A stretch of 64,000 nt of DNA from Sphingopyxis solisilvae (GCF_015475875.1 NZ_JADKYM010000002.1:150414-214413); one strand, 5' to 3'. Shown: positions 33,201-41,943, counted from the first letter of the stretch. Numbers and translations: made by a program. Notes: generated by a model from the letters alone, not told the origin.

Positions 33201-33580
33201 ATCACGCAGTCGCCCTTGGTGGTGCGGCGATTGCCGATGGTCAGCATCCGGGTCAGGCGGCCCCAGCCGTGGCGCGTGGTCGGATAGGCAATGATTTCGG
33301 GGGTGCCGTCGTCGAAGACGAGGCGCGCGCCGACCACGAGTTTGAAGGGCGGCAGCTCTATCCCCTCTGCGTCGGCCTTCTCGCGCAGCTTGCGCAGCCC
33401 GGTCAGCGCCCGCACCACCCCCGCGACGCTGTTGCGGTCGGCGATGCCGATACCTGCCATGCCAAGGTTGATCGCTTCGGCGACCATCTCATGCGGGTGC
33501 GAGGCGCCGCGCAGGAAGCTGTAGTTGGTCGCGGCGACCAGTTCGGCAAAGCCGGGATCGGGCGCGGGTTGTTCGCTCAT
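30296..33580 (-). CDS. dnaE2: DnaE2 (ImuC), error-prone DNA polymerase III alpha subunit
   Basis: A C-family polymerase that carries out SOS-induced translesion synthesis with ImuA and ImuB. The 1094-residue protein opens with a PHP domain (NYSFLRGASHPHEMV, GIGIADRNSVAG), has the catalytic polymerase motif PPDIDVDFEHERREEV, and ends with an OB-fold region. The length fits DnaE2 (about 1050-1100) and is shorter than replicative DnaE1. The ATG at 33580 overlaps the imuB stop (ATGA); the longer open frame upstream is rejected because it runs antisense to nothing conserved and overlaps imuB. It is the last gene of the imuA-imuB-dnaE2 operon. Confidence 0.95.
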   Translation of the reverse strand: MSEQPAPDPGFAELVAATNYSFLRGASHPHEMVAEAINLGMAGIGIADRNSVAGVVRALTGLRKLREKADAEGIELPPFKLVVGARLVFDDGTPEIIAYPTTRHGWGRLTRMLTIGNRRTTKGDCVMKFKNLLIHCEDMLLIAMAGEKDEAVLRRLKRVAPNALWLGATMPRGGSDRRHLARLEALAMRVGIPMLATNDALYATRGQRPLHDVVTCIREGTTLNAAGRLLRVNGERHLKAPREMRRLFRACPSAVGESVRILDRIGFSLRDLAYEYPHEPVPEGWAPQSWLEHMVLDAANRLHPQGLPQRWQDVLDEELSLIRKCNFACYFLTVHDIVNFARTQSPPILCQGRGSAANSLVCYLLEITSIDPIANNLLFTRFLSEERREPPDIDVDFEHERREEVMQYIYRRYTRRRAGIAATVIHYRPRSAVREAGKALGFSEDVTARLADTSWGSWGSEMPVERFIEAGLDPEQDDIARLQWIVAQLLTFPRHLSQHVGGYVLTEDRLDETVPIHNAAMADRTFIEWDKDDIDELKLMKVDILALGMLTCIRKCFDLMRLHGLADHDLKSVPPEDPVVYDMLCKGDSIGVFQVESRAQINMLPRLRPREFYDLVIQVAIVRPGPIEGDMVHPYLKRRNGEEAVDYPSPAPPHDPRELYNLLHRTFGVPLFQEQAMKLAIVAAEFTPDEANGLRRAMATFRNVGTIDQYEEKMIGGMVRRGYDRAFAERCYNQIKGFGSYGFPESHAQSFAKLVYVSSWLKRHHPAVFTCGLLNSQPMGFYAPAQLVRDAQEHGVEVRAVDVNASDWDNSLERRDDGSLALRLGFRQVDGFRETWAAQIAAARTMPFASVEELARRANLPSRALRLLAEADACGSMGLGRQPALWDARRVRQGVLPLFGVAETDELGMEEDAQLPPTPLVEHVLTDYQTTRLSLKGHPMAFLRDDFTREGVLSAAEVAAAKNGSIVRTAGVVLIRQRPGKGNAIFITLEDEGGVVNILLWARHFERYRRAVMASRLMLAEGAVQRSKEGVIHLMATRITDRTAMLDTLGSDRRFDPDVCRADEVKHPQLPRGYAAKHGHPRDVRILPKSRDFH

Positions 33581-35112
33581 GCGAACACCCCATGGATATA
33601 CCAGCGTGGATCGGGCTTTTCGTCGTACAGCCCGTGGCGAAACAGCCAGTACCGCCGCCCGCGCTCGTCCTCGACACGGTAATAGTCGCGCGTCAGCCCG
33701 GCATTGTCGCGGCGGCGCCACCATTCGCTCGCGATCCGTTCCGGCCCCTCGTAACGGCGGATCGCGTGGGTAGCGCGGCGCCAGCGGAAGCGGTGCGGCG
33801 GGCCGTCGGGCACCTCGGCGATCACCTCGATCACCTGCGGCGGATCGAAAAGATAGAAGGGGCGCAGCGGCGGTTCGCCGGGTTCGGGGGCGGGCCAGGG
33901 CGTGGGCGGCGGTGCGTCGATCGCGGGCAGGGCGAGCTGCGCCTGTTCGGGGATATGGGTGTCGGCGGCGACGAACTTGCGCACCCCGCCACGACCGAGC
34001 CGCGTCGCCAGCCGGTCGACGAGATCGGTCACCGCCGCGGCGCGCACCTCCCCGCCTTCGAGCTTGAGCTGCGTCGCGGCAAGTGGTTCGAGCCGCGGTA
34101 CCGCGAGGCGCATCATGTCGAACCCGAAACCGGGGTCGAGCGGATCGCGCAGGCCATCCATCCGCTCGGCGAACAGGCGCATCACCAGCCCCGCATCGCG
34201 TGTCGCATGACCGGTCTCGACCGCAATACTGCGCGCCAGGCCGTCACTGCGAAAGAAGGTGGCGCGGAAATGGCGCCCGCCCTTGCCGCGCTCGCCAAGC
34301 TCGATGATCGCTTCATCGACCAGCTCGGCAAGAATGCGGGTCGCGTGGGGCAGGCTCGCGACCGGTTCGGCAAAGCGGCGTTCGGTAGCGACCGGCGGCG
34401 GCGTGACCCGCGGGTCGAGCGGGCTGGGCGCGTCGCCGAGCAGGCGGCGCAGCGCCATCGCGGCGGCGGCACCAAAACGCGCGGCGATGTTCGCCATCGG
34501 CCGCGCCGCGAGGTCACCGATCGTCTTGAGCCCGGCGCGGACCAGCGCGGTCGTCGCTTCGGCGTCGAGTTCGAGCGCGGCGACGGGCAGGCGGCGGATC
34601 GCGGTGGGCTCGTCGGGAGCGGGGCGCGTCTGGTAGCGTGCGAGCGCGCGGGCGGCGTCGGCGGTGGGGCCGAGGGCATGGCGCGGCGTCATGCCGAGCC
34701 GGGTCAGCCGCCGCTCGATATCATCGATCAACCCTGCCTCGTCCTCGAACAAATGGGTGCAGCCGGTGATGTCGAGGATCAGCCCGTCGGGGGCATCGAG
34801 CGCGACGAGCGGGGTATAGCGCGCGCAGCCCTGTGCGAGCCGGTCGAGCCAATTCTGGTCGAGGACGGGATCGTGCGGCACGATGGTCAGATCGGGCACC
34901 TGCGCCCGCGCGTCGGCGAGCGGCATGCCGACACGCAGCCCGAGCGCCTGCGCGCGCGCATCGACGCTCGCGATCCGCAGCGCCCCGCGCTGCTTCTCGG
35001 CAAAGACGAGCGGAAGGTCAGGCGGCTTCGGCGCCGAGCGGGTGAACCGTTCGGCGGGCAGCCAGGGGAAGAACAGCGCCAGATAGCGCCGCGTTCCGGA
35101 AAGCTTGCTCAT
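33577..35112 (-). CDS. imuB: ImuB, Y-family polymerase-like mutagenesis protein
   Basis: ImuB is a catalytically inactive Y-family relative that recruits DnaE2 to the beta clamp. The 511-residue protein begins YLALFFPWLPAERF, where active Y-family enzymes have an acidic metal-binding motif; that acid is missing, as known for ImuB. DITGCTHLFEDE follows, and then the little-finger region. The C-terminal part, with WWRRRDNAGLTRDYYRVEDE, is typical of the family. The ATG at 35112 is required to include the first motif, giving a 95-nt overlap with imuA in another frame. Confidence 0.93.
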   Translation of the reverse strand: MSKLSGTRRYLALFFPWLPAERFTRSAPKPPDLPLVFAEKQRGALRIASVDARAQALGLRVGMPLADARAQVPDLTIVPHDPVLDQNWLDRLAQGCARYTPLVALDAPDGLILDITGCTHLFEDEAGLIDDIERRLTRLGMTPRHALGPTADAARALARYQTRPAPDEPTAIRRLPVAALELDAEATTALVRAGLKTIGDLAARPMANIAARFGAAAAMALRRLLGDAPSPLDPRVTPPPVATERRFAEPVASLPHATRILAELVDEAIIELGERGKGGRHFRATFFRSDGLARSIAVETGHATRDAGLVMRLFAERMDGLRDPLDPGFGFDMMRLAVPRLEPLAATQLKLEGGEVRAAAVTDLVDRLATRLGRGGVRKFVAADTHIPEQAQLALPAIDAPPPTPWPAPEPGEPPLRPFYLFDPPQVIEVIAEVPDGPPHRFRWRRATHAIRRYEGPERIASEWWRRRDNAGLTRDYYRVEDERGRRYWLFRHGLYDEKPDPRWYIHGVFA

Positions 35113-35806
35113 CTTTGTCCCAATCGAGTCGCCAGCGCGTTCCAGCAGGGCCGCTACGCCAGCGCAGCAGTTCAAGGTCGAAGGCCGGGGCGCCGGGGGC
35201 GTTGGCTTCGAGTGCGCGCGACGGTGCGGCGACGATATTCCAGCGCGTTTCGGCGACGCTTGGCGTCGGCACGGCATTCAGGCGGAGCATCAGCAGCGTC
35301 GTCCCCGCATCGCGCGCGCCGAGCGCCAGTCGGCGCCCCGCGGTCAGGTCGAGCAGCGGGAATTTGCCCCAGCTTTCGACAATCACCGCCGCCGATCCGG
35401 CGCAGCGTACAGCGTCGTTGGCGCAGGCGAGCAGCATTTTGGGGTCGGCGGTCTCGACAAGAAGAAGCCGGTCGGGGTCGCCGCCGAGTTCGGCGATGCC
35501 GGGGGCATAGATATGCCCGGTGCGGCGTCCGGCGTCGACGGTGCGCAACCACAGCAGCGGTGCCTTGCCCGGGGTTCGCAGCGCGAGCAATGCTGCAAAG
35601 GCCGCAGCACTAGACGCGTCGAGCGCGTCGGCGGCAAAAAACTCGTGCGTGCGCCCGATTGCCAGCCCGCCGCCGAGCGCCGCATCGAATGCGTCATGCC
35701 CCGTCGCCAGCCAACCCTCGGCCGGGCGGCTTTCGGGGCCACCGGTGGCGGCCAGCCGGGCGATGCGTTGGCGCAGCCCGGCGAGAGGTTGAGACGACTC
35801 GCGCAT
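35018..35806 (-). CDS. imuA: ImuA, SOS mutagenesis RecA-like protein
   Basis: ImuA is a RecA-related protein of the alphaproteobacterial mutasome. The 262-residue protein has a degenerate RecA core: GHDAFDAALGGGLAIGRTHEFF near residue 36, LLWLRTVD, and VIVESWGKFPLLDL. The Walker A is not intact, consistent with ImuA proteins. It is the first gene of the operon, its start codon lying 4 nt from a LexA box. The 3' end overlaps imuB by 95 nt. Confidence 0.88.
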   Translation of the reverse strand: MRESSQPLAGLRQRIARLAATGGPESRPAEGWLATGHDAFDAALGGGLAIGRTHEFFAADALDASSAAAFAALLALRTPGKAPLLWLRTVDAGRRTGHIYAPGIAELGGDPDRLLLVETADPKMLLACANDAVRCAGSAAVIVESWGKFPLLDLTAGRRLALGARDAGTTLLMLRLNAVPTPSVAETRWNIVAAPSRALEANAPGAPAFDLELLRWRSGPAGTRWRLDWDKDEQAFRNAALSGAVLPLAARRTVHPLGAEAA

Positions 35807-35810
35807 ATAT

Positions 35811-35825
35811 GTTCCTGATTTGTTC
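35811..35825 (-). promoter_or_regulatory. LexA box controlling imuA-imuB-dnaE2
   Basis: GAAC-N7-GAAC on the minus strand (GTTC-N7-GTTC on the plus strand) is the known alphaproteobacterial LexA-binding sequence. It ends 4 nt before the imuA start codon, and the ribosome-binding AGGA lies inside its proximal half-site. Confidence 0.88.
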
Positions 35826-35878
35826 TATTAGCGCGCGAGCGAGGGGGGATGTCAAGGCGTCCAGCGTTTAGTCGATTT

Positions 35879-36025
35879 ATCTCACGCAAAGGCGCAAAGG
35901 CGCGAAGAAGGGATTTCGGGCGGATAGGCCCAGTATCTCTCTTGTCTGAAAGCAGATCATTTGGTCATGGTGCCGCTTTGCGGCCAGTGCCAATCTCTTC
36001 GCGTCTTTGCGCCTTTGCGTGAGAT
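35879..36025. repeat. 30-bp inverted repeat with 87-nt spacer
   Basis: Arms at 35879-35908 and 35996-36025 are inverted copies with a single mismatch. Each contains the phrase GCAAAGGCGCAAAG and is bordered by ATCTCACGC. The element fills the gap between imuA and the efflux outer-membrane gene (on the minus strand) and has the form of a paired REP-type element. Confidence 0.8.
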
Positions 36026-36028
36026 TAT

Positions 36029-37435
36029 CTAGCGCGCCGTCGCGTTGCCCCCCGCACCGCTATCGCCACCCAGCGCACGGAACAGCGCGATGCGCGTCTG
36101 GACGAGCAGCAGCTGGGTCGCGATCTCGCTGCGCCGCGCCGCATAGAGGCTGCGCTGCGCGTCGAGACTGGCGAGAAAGCTGTCGATCCCACCCTTGTAG
36201 CGGGCATCGGTGAGCGTCGCAGTGTCCGCGGCGGCGGCGGTGTTCGCGGCGGCGGCGCGCGCGCGTTCGGCGATCGTGCCCTGCACCGCAAGCGCATCGG
36301 CGACCTCGCGAAACGCCGTCTGGATCGCACCTTCATAGCTTGCGAGCGCGGCATCGCGCTGCGCCTCGCTCACCGCCACCCCGGCGCGGCGGCCGCCGGC
36401 GTCGAAAATCGGCGCGGTCACGTCGCCGCCCGCCGACCAGCTGAACGATCCGCTGTCGAACAGGCTGGACAGCGCATCGCTGGCAAAGCCGAGCAGCCCG
36501 GTCAGCGAAATCGACGGAAACAGGCGCGCGCGCGCCACCCCGATGTCGGCATTGGCGGCGCGCAGGCCATATTCGGCCTCGATCACGTCGGGACGGCGGA
36601 GCAGGATCTGCGAACTCACGCCCGCCGGAACCGGCGCAATCGCGGGCGTTACCTCGGCAAGCCCGGCGGGCAGCAGCGCGCGGTCGACATCGCCGCCGAC
36701 GAGCAGGCGGATGAGGTTTTCGTCCTGCGCGATCGCCGTCCTTTGCTGCGCGATCGCATCTTCGGCGGTCGCGAGAATCTGTTCGGCCTGGCGCAGGTCG
36801 GTGCGCGGCGCCACCCCGCCGTCGAGCCGCGCCTGCGTCAGTCGCACACTCTCGCGCGCATTGGCGGCGGTGTCTTCGGCGATCTGCAGCAGGTCGCGGT
36901 CGGCGCCATAGGTCGCCCAGGCGTCGGCAAGGCTGGCGATCAGCGCCAGCCGCACGGTGCGGGCCGCCGCTTCGGTGCCGAGCGCGCGGTTGCGGTCGGC
37001 TTCGGTCGCATTGGCGAGCTTGCCGAACAGGTCGAGTTCGAACGCGCTGATGCCGCCGCGCAGGGAAAAATCCCCGCGGCCGTTGCCGTCGCCGCTGCCA
37101 TCCGAATAGCCTGCTCCGGCATTGATCCCGACGGCCGGAAATTGTTCCGCGCGGGTCACGCGTGTGCGCGCGCGCGCCGCCGCGACATTGGCATAGGCGA
37201 CGCGCAGGTCGCGATTGTTCGCCAATGCCTGTTCGGTGAGCGACTGGAGTCTCGGGTCGGTCAAAATGCTCTGGTAGGAAAGGATCGGCAGCGCCGCCTC
37301 GCTTTGCAGCAGATAGGCGTCGCCGACCGGCCAGCTTTGCGGCACCGGCGGCGTGGGCAGCACCGTCTTGGGTGCGAGCGAACAGGCGCCGAGCAGCAAG
37401 GGGCCGAAGGCGAGGAACGCGCGGAGGCGGATCAT
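36029..37435 (-). CDS. Efflux outer-membrane lipoprotein, NodT/OprM family
   Basis: The TolC-like exit duct of the RND pump encoded upstream. The 468-residue protein has a lipoprotein signal peptide with lipobox LLGAC near residue 18, then two tandem OEP repeats: the first with SLTEQALANNRDLRVAYAN and the second with RRPDVIEAEYGLRAANADIG, the NodT-family hallmark. Size is typical. The start overlaps the permease stop (ATGA). It is the last gene of the adaptor-permease-outer-membrane operon, separated from imuA by an inverted repeat. Confidence 0.93.
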   Translation of the reverse strand: MIRLRAFLAFGPLLLGACSLAPKTVLPTPPVPQSWPVGDAYLLQSEAALPILSYQSILTDPRLQSLTEQALANNRDLRVAYANVAAARARTRVTRAEQFPAVGINAGAGYSDGSGDGNGRGDFSLRGGISAFELDLFGKLANATEADRNRALGTEAAARTVRLALIASLADAWATYGADRDLLQIAEDTAANARESVRLTQARLDGGVAPRTDLRQAEQILATAEDAIAQQRTAIAQDENLIRLLVGGDVDRALLPAGLAEVTPAIAPVPAGVSSQILLRRPDVIEAEYGLRAANADIGVARARLFPSISLTGLLGFASDALSSLFDSGSFSWSAGGDVTAPIFDAGGRRAGVAVSEAQRDAALASYEGAIQTAFREVADALAVQGTIAERARAAAANTAAAADTATLTDARYKGGIDSFLASLDAQRSLYAARRSEIATQLLLVQTRIALFRALGGDSGAGGNATAR

Positions 37436-40400
37436 GCCGGCACCTCGGCGGCTCCGTCCTTGCCCTTGCCGAAGCGGGCCCGTGCGGCGGCGATGCCGTC
37501 GCGTACGCCGCGGCGGACGAGGACGAAAAACAGCGGAATGAAAAAGATCGCGAGCAGGGTCGCGGTCAACATCCCGCCGATCACCGAGGTGCCGATCGCG
37601 ATGCGGCTGTTCGCTCCGGCGCCCGACGCCAGCGCCAGCGGAATCACGCCGAAGATGAAAGCAAAGCTGGTCATCAGGATCGGACGCAGGCGGATGCGCG
37701 CCGCGGTGATCGCCGCCTCGATGACGCGCTTGCCCTTTTTCTCTTCCTGTTCGGCGAACTCGATCATCAGGATGGCGTTTTTCGACGCGAGCCCCATCGT
37801 CGTCAGCAGCCCGATCTGCAGATAGACGTCATTTTCCAGCCCGCGCAGCGTGACCGCGAACACGGCGCCAACCAGCCCGAGCGGAATGACCAGCAGAACC
37901 GCAACCGGAATCGACCAGCTTTCATAGAGCGCGGCAAGGCAGAGAAACACGACGAGCAGCGACAGCGCATAGAGCAGCGGCGCCTGCCCCGACGACAGTC
38001 GTTCCTGATAGGATGCCCCCGACCAGGCGACGCTGGTGCCGGGAATTTCGGCCGCCAGTGCGGCAATTTCATCCATGGCTTCGCCCGAACTGGTTCCCGC
38101 GGTCGGCTGGCCCGAGATTTCGAAGGCGGGCACACCCTGAAAGCGCGAGGTGGTGCTCGGCGTTGTCGACCAGCCGATGCTCGCGAAAGCCGAAAAGGGC
38201 GACATTTCACCGCTGGCCGACCGCACATACCATTGGCCCAGGTCTTCGGGCTTGGCGCGATACGGCGCGTCGCCCTGCACATAGACGCGCTTCACGCGGC
38301 CCTTGTCGATGAAATCGTTGACGTAACGCCCGCCCCAGGCGGTCGACAGCGTGGTGTTCACATCGGCGTTGCTCAGACCATAAGCCGTCAGTCGCTGGGA
38401 ATCGATGTCGATCTTCAGCGTCGCGAGGTCGGGCAGGTCGCTCAGCCGCACCGAGGTCAGCTTGGGATTGGCATTGGCGGCGGCGAGCAGCCGGTCGCGT
38501 GCCGCGGCAAACTGCTCGCGTGTCATGCCGCCGCGATTCTGGAGCTGCATCGTAAATCCCGAGGTGTCACCCAGCCCGCGTACCGCGCCCGGCACCAGCG
38601 CAAACACCTGTGCGTCGCGCAGCCCGGCGAAAGCCTGCCGCGTCCGTTCGGCGATCGCGTCGGCGCTGTTTTCCTTGCCCGGCCGGTTGTCCCAATGCGT
38701 CAGGTTGATGAAGCCCTGACCCGTATTCTGTCCCGATGCGCCGCCCCCGCCGCCGCCGGCATTGAGGAACAGCGATTCGATATTCGCCTTTTCGGCGCTC
38801 AGCAGATGATCCTCGATCGCGTCGCGCACCTCCAGCGTCCGTGCCTGGGTGGCTCCGGCCGGCAGACGGAACTGGACCTGGACGCGGCCCTGGTCCTCGC
38901 CCGGCAGAAAGCCGCCGGGCAGGCGCAGGAACAGAAAGGCGAGCAACACCAGAATGATGATGTAGAGACCCAGAAAGCGCCACTTGCGGTCGACCACCTT
39001 TTCGACGCTGCCGACATAGCGTTCGGTGGAGCGATCGAACCGGGTGTTGAACCAGGTCTTGGCGCGCAGCATCGCCGCATCGAAGCGCGGAAAGCGTCCG
39101 GGCGGCGTTTCGCCATGCGCGCGCGGTTTCAGCAGCGTCGATGTCAGCGCCGGGCTCAGGATCAGCGCGACAAACACCGACAGAACCATCGCCGACACGA
39201 TGGTGATCGAAAACTGGCGATAGATGACGCCGGTCGACCCACCGAAAAAGGCCATCGGCAGGAACACCGCCGACAGCACCAGCCCGATTGCAACCAGCGC
39301 GACCTGCAATTCCTTCATCGACTGGACGGTCGCCTCGCGCGCGGTCATGCCGGGATTTTCTTCCATCAGCCGCTCGACATTTTCGACGACGACGATCGCG
39401 TCGTCGACCAGCAGGCCGATCGCCAGCACCAGCCCGAACAGGGTCAGCGTGTTGATACTGAACCCGGCCAGATAAAAGATCGCAAAGGTGCCGAGCAGCA
39501 CGACGGGCACCGCGATCGCCGGGATCAGCGTCGCGCGCCAGCTTTGCAGAAACACGAACATGACGATGATGACGAGCAGGATCGCCTCGAACAGCGCCTT
39601 TTGCACCTCGCTGACCGACAGGCGGATAAAGGTCGTCGTGTCGTTGATATAGGCATAATCGAGGCCGTCGGGCATATTCTGCGCCAGTTCGGCCATCCGC
39701 GCCTTGACCCGCTCGACCGTCGCCAGCGCGTCGGCGCCGGGCGACAGCGAAATCGCCATGCCCGAACTCGGTTGCCGGTTCAGGCGCCCGACCGAATTAT
39801 AGCTTTCGGCGCCGATTTCGACGCGCGCGACATCGCGGATCCGCACCGCCGACCCGTCGGGCAGCGTTTTCAGCAGGATGTTGCGAAATTCCTCGGGTGT
39901 CTGCAGCCGCGACTGCGCGGTCACGGTGGCGGTCAGCAACTGGCCCTGCGGCGCCGGCAGGCCGCCCACCTCACCCGCCGCGACCTCGCTGTTCTGTGCG
40001 GTGATCGCCGCGATGACATCGCCCGGCATCAGCGACACCGCGGCCAGCCGCTGCGGATTGAGCCAGATGCGCATCGCGTGCGGCGAACCGAAGATGTTGA
40101 CGTCGCCGACCCCTTCGACGCGCGACAGCGGATCCTGGATGTTGGTGGTCAGATAATCGGATACGTCATAATTCGACCGCGTCCGCGTCTTGTCGAACAC
40201 GCTGACGATCAGCAGCGTGTCCGAATTGGATTTGCTGACCCGCACGCCCTGCTGCTGCACCTGCTGCGGCAGGCGCGATACCGCCGATTCGATCTTGTTC
40301 TGGACCTGGACCTGCGCGATGTCGGGGTCGGTCCCCTTGTCGAAGATCGCGGTGATGCTGGCCTGTCCGCGCGAACTCGACTGCGAACTGAAATAGAGCA

Positions 40401-40623
40401 GCCCGTCGATACCGGTCAGCTGTTGTTCCAATATCTGGGTGACGCTGTTCTCCACCGCTTCGGCCGATGCGCCGGGATAGCTGGCGCGGATATTCACCTG
40501 CACCGGCGCGATGTCGGGATATTGCTCGATCGGCAGCGCGCGCAGCGCGCCGAAACCGGCGAGCATGACGACGATCGCCAGCACCCAGGCAAAGATCGGC
40601 CGGTCGATGAAGATCCGTGACAT
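37432..40623 (-). CDS. RND multidrug efflux permease, HAE1 family
   Basis: The inner-membrane proton-driven pump subunit. The 1063-residue protein has the AcrB/MexB layout: a first membrane helix (FAWVLAIVVMLAGFGALRALP), a first periplasmic domain, the central helix group with the proton-relay Asp pair in GLVLAIGLLVDDAIVVVENV (near residue 400), and a repeat of the layout in the second half ending LMTSFAFIFGVIPLALASGA. Length fits hydrophobic-amphiphilic efflux permeases. Substrates cannot be inferred. Six nt separate it from the adaptor gene. A full-length open frame on the opposite strand is a shadow of its high-GC codon use. Confidence 0.95.
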   Translation of the reverse strand: MSRIFIDRPIFAWVLAIVVMLAGFGALRALPIEQYPDIAPVQVNIRASYPGASAEAVENSVTQILEQQLTGIDGLLYFSSQSSSRGQASITAIFDKGTDPDIAQVQVQNKIESAVSRLPQQVQQQGVRVSKSNSDTLLIVSVFDKTRTRSNYDVSDYLTTNIQDPLSRVEGVGDVNIFGSPHAMRIWLNPQRLAAVSLMPGDVIAAITAQNSEVAAGEVGGLPAPQGQLLTATVTAQSRLQTPEEFRNILLKTLPDGSAVRIRDVARVEIGAESYNSVGRLNRQPSSGMAISLSPGADALATVERVKARMAELAQNMPDGLDYAYINDTTTFIRLSVSEVQKALFEAILLVIIVMFVFLQSWRATLIPAIAVPVVLLGTFAIFYLAGFSINTLTLFGLVLAIGLLVDDAIVVVENVERLMEENPGMTAREATVQSMKELQVALVAIGLVLSAVFLPMAFFGGSTGVIYRQFSITIVSAMVLSVFVALILSPALTSTLLKPRAHGETPPGRFPRFDAAMLRAKTWFNTRFDRSTERYVGSVEKVVDRKWRFLGLYIIILVLLAFLFLRLPGGFLPGEDQGRVQVQFRLPAGATQARTLEVRDAIEDHLLSAEKANIESLFLNAGGGGGGASGQNTGQGFINLTHWDNRPGKENSADAIAERTRQAFAGLRDAQVFALVPGAVRGLGDTSGFTMQLQNRGGMTREQFAAARDRLLAAANANPKLTSVRLSDLPDLATLKIDIDSQRLTAYGLSNADVNTTLSTAWGGRYVNDFIDKGRVKRVYVQGDAPYRAKPEDLGQWYVRSASGEMSPFSAFASIGWSTTPSTTSRFQGVPAFEISGQPTAGTSSGEAMDEIAALAAEIPGTSVAWSGASYQERLSSGQAPLLYALSLLVVFLCLAALYESWSIPVAVLLVIPLGLVGAVFAVTLRGLENDVYLQIGLLTTMGLASKNAILMIEFAEQEEKKGKRVIEAAITAARIRLRPILMTSFAFIFGVIPLALASGAGANSRIAIGTSVIGGMLTATLLAIFFIPLFFVLVRRGVRDGIAAARARFGKGKDGAAEVPA

Positions 40624-40629
40624 GGGGGG

Positions 40630-41829
40630 CTATTTACCCTTTTCGGCTGTCTTGGCCGCCGCGGGAGCCCCTACCCGTTGCGGACTGCTGGCGGGAACCG
40701 GTCGGATGTCGGCGCCGTCGCGCAGATTGCCGACGCCTTGCGTGATCACCCGGTCGCCGGCCTTCAGCCCGTCGGTCACGATCCAGCTGCCGCCGACCGT
40801 CCGTTCGGTCGCGATCTTACGGCGTACCGCCTTGTTGTTCGGTCCCGCCAGATAGACGAAGGCCGACCCGTCGAAATCGCGTTGCACGGCCGGCTGCGGC
40901 ACCAGGATCGCAGTCGGATCGACCGCCTGCTGGAACATCGCGGTGACGAACATGCCCGGCAGCAGCAAGCCTTGCGGATTGGGAAAGCGCGCGCGCAGCG
41001 TCACCGTTCCGGTCGCCTCGTTCACCGTCATCTCGGAAAATTCGACCGTCCCGGTCAGGCCATAGGCGCTGCCGTCCTCCAGCCGCAGCCGCACCGCGGT
41101 GCTGCCCGGTGTGATGCCGCCGTTGGCGATCGCCTGGCGCAGCGTCGTCAGTTCGGCGCTCGACTGCTGCATGTCGACATAGATCGGGTCGATCCGCTGA
41201 ATGGTGGTCAGCGGTGCCGTCTGGTTGGCGCTGACCAGTGCGCCTGCCGTGGCCAGGCTACGGCCGATCCGCCCGCTGATCGGCGCGGTGATCGTGGCAT
41301 AGCGCAGCGTGATCCGCGCGGTTTCCAGCGCCGCGGCATTTTGCGCGACGGCGGCGCGCGCCACCCGCGCCTCGGCCAGCGCGTCGGTATAATCCTGCTC
41401 GGCGATCGCCTGCATCTTGGCGAGCGGAGCAAAGCGGCGGACGCGCTCGTCGGCCGCCTGCGCGGCGGCGCGCGCGCTGGCAAGGTTCGCCGCGGCCTGA
41501 TCGACCGCGGCCTGATACAGGCTGGCATCGATCTGGTAGAGCGGCTGCCCGGCGCGGACAAAACCGCCCTCGGTAAACAGGCGGCGACGGATCAGGCCGT
41601 TCACCTGCGGCCGCACTTCGCTGGTTTCGAACGCCACGGTCCGCCCGCCGAGCGAGGTGGTAACCGGCACCGCCTCGACCTTTGCCACGACAAAGCCGAC
41701 TTGCGGCGCGCCGCGACCGCCCTTGCTGTTTTCGTCCGATCCCGAACAGGCGGCTAGCAGCAAGGTCGCAGCGCCCAACAAACCGGTCAGCAGCGCACCC
41801 TTTTCCGGCATAAAATTCATTCTCGTCAT
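40630..41829 (-). CDS. RND efflux periplasmic adaptor (membrane fusion protein)
   Basis: Links the permease to the outer-membrane duct. The 399-residue protein is a lipoprotein (lipobox LLLAACSG near residue 28) with the usual order: barrel-sandwich hybrid start (VNGLIRRRLFTEGGFVRAGQ), alpha-hairpin, then LYQIDASLY, and the beta-barrel with ISGRIGRSLATAGALVS. Alternative in-frame ATGs at 41820 and 41811 are possible; none has a strong ribosome-binding site. It is the first gene of the efflux operon. The 114-nt gap to lysR contains a palindrome-rich promoter region. Confidence 0.93.
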   Translation of the reverse strand: MTRMNFMPEKGALLTGLLGAATLLLAACSGSDENSKGGRGAPQVGFVVAKVEAVPVTTSLGGRTVAFETSEVRPQVNGLIRRRLFTEGGFVRAGQPLYQIDASLYQAAVDQAAANLASARAAAQAADERVRRFAPLAKMQAIAEQDYTDALAEARVARAAVAQNAAALETARITLRYATITAPISGRIGRSLATAGALVSANQTAPLTTIQRIDPIYVDMQQSSAELTTLRQAIANGGITPGSTAVRLRLEDGSAYGLTGTVEFSEMTVNEATGTVTLRARFPNPQGLLLPGMFVTAMFQQAVDPTAILVPQPAVQRDFDGSAFVYLAGPNNKAVRRKIATERTVGGSWIVTDGLKAGDRVITQGVGNLRDGADIRPVPASSPQRVGAPAAAKTAEKGK

Positions 41830-41899
41830 GGATCGCCAGCGGCGGCGGGGGAGGAATCGCGCCTATTCAACCCATTGATTGGCCGCTTGCAAGCGCAAT

Positions 41900-41943
41900 G
41901 CGGGATTTGCGACAAATTACGACAACTTTATCCCGCGCGGGAT
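41900..41943. promoter_or_regulatory. Palindrome-rich region upstream of the efflux operon
   Basis: GCGGGAT at 41900-41906 and ATCCCGC at 41930-41936 are inverted copies. ATCCCGCGCGGGAT at 41930-41943 is itself a perfect palindrome, touching the lysR stop. Its place suits an operator for the efflux operon; no T-tract argues against a terminator. Function is a guess. Confidence 0.3.

Noticed and set aside
30296..33724. A 1142-codon version of DnaE2
   Set aside because: The extra N-terminal part overlaps imuB and shows no similarity; the ATG at 33580 overlaps the imuB stop and is followed by the PHP domain.
37372..40620. A 1082-codon open frame on the plus strand
   Set aside because: It is antisense to the whole RND permease gene, has His/Arg/Gln-rich low-complexity sequence without domains, and arises from GC-rich third codon positions.
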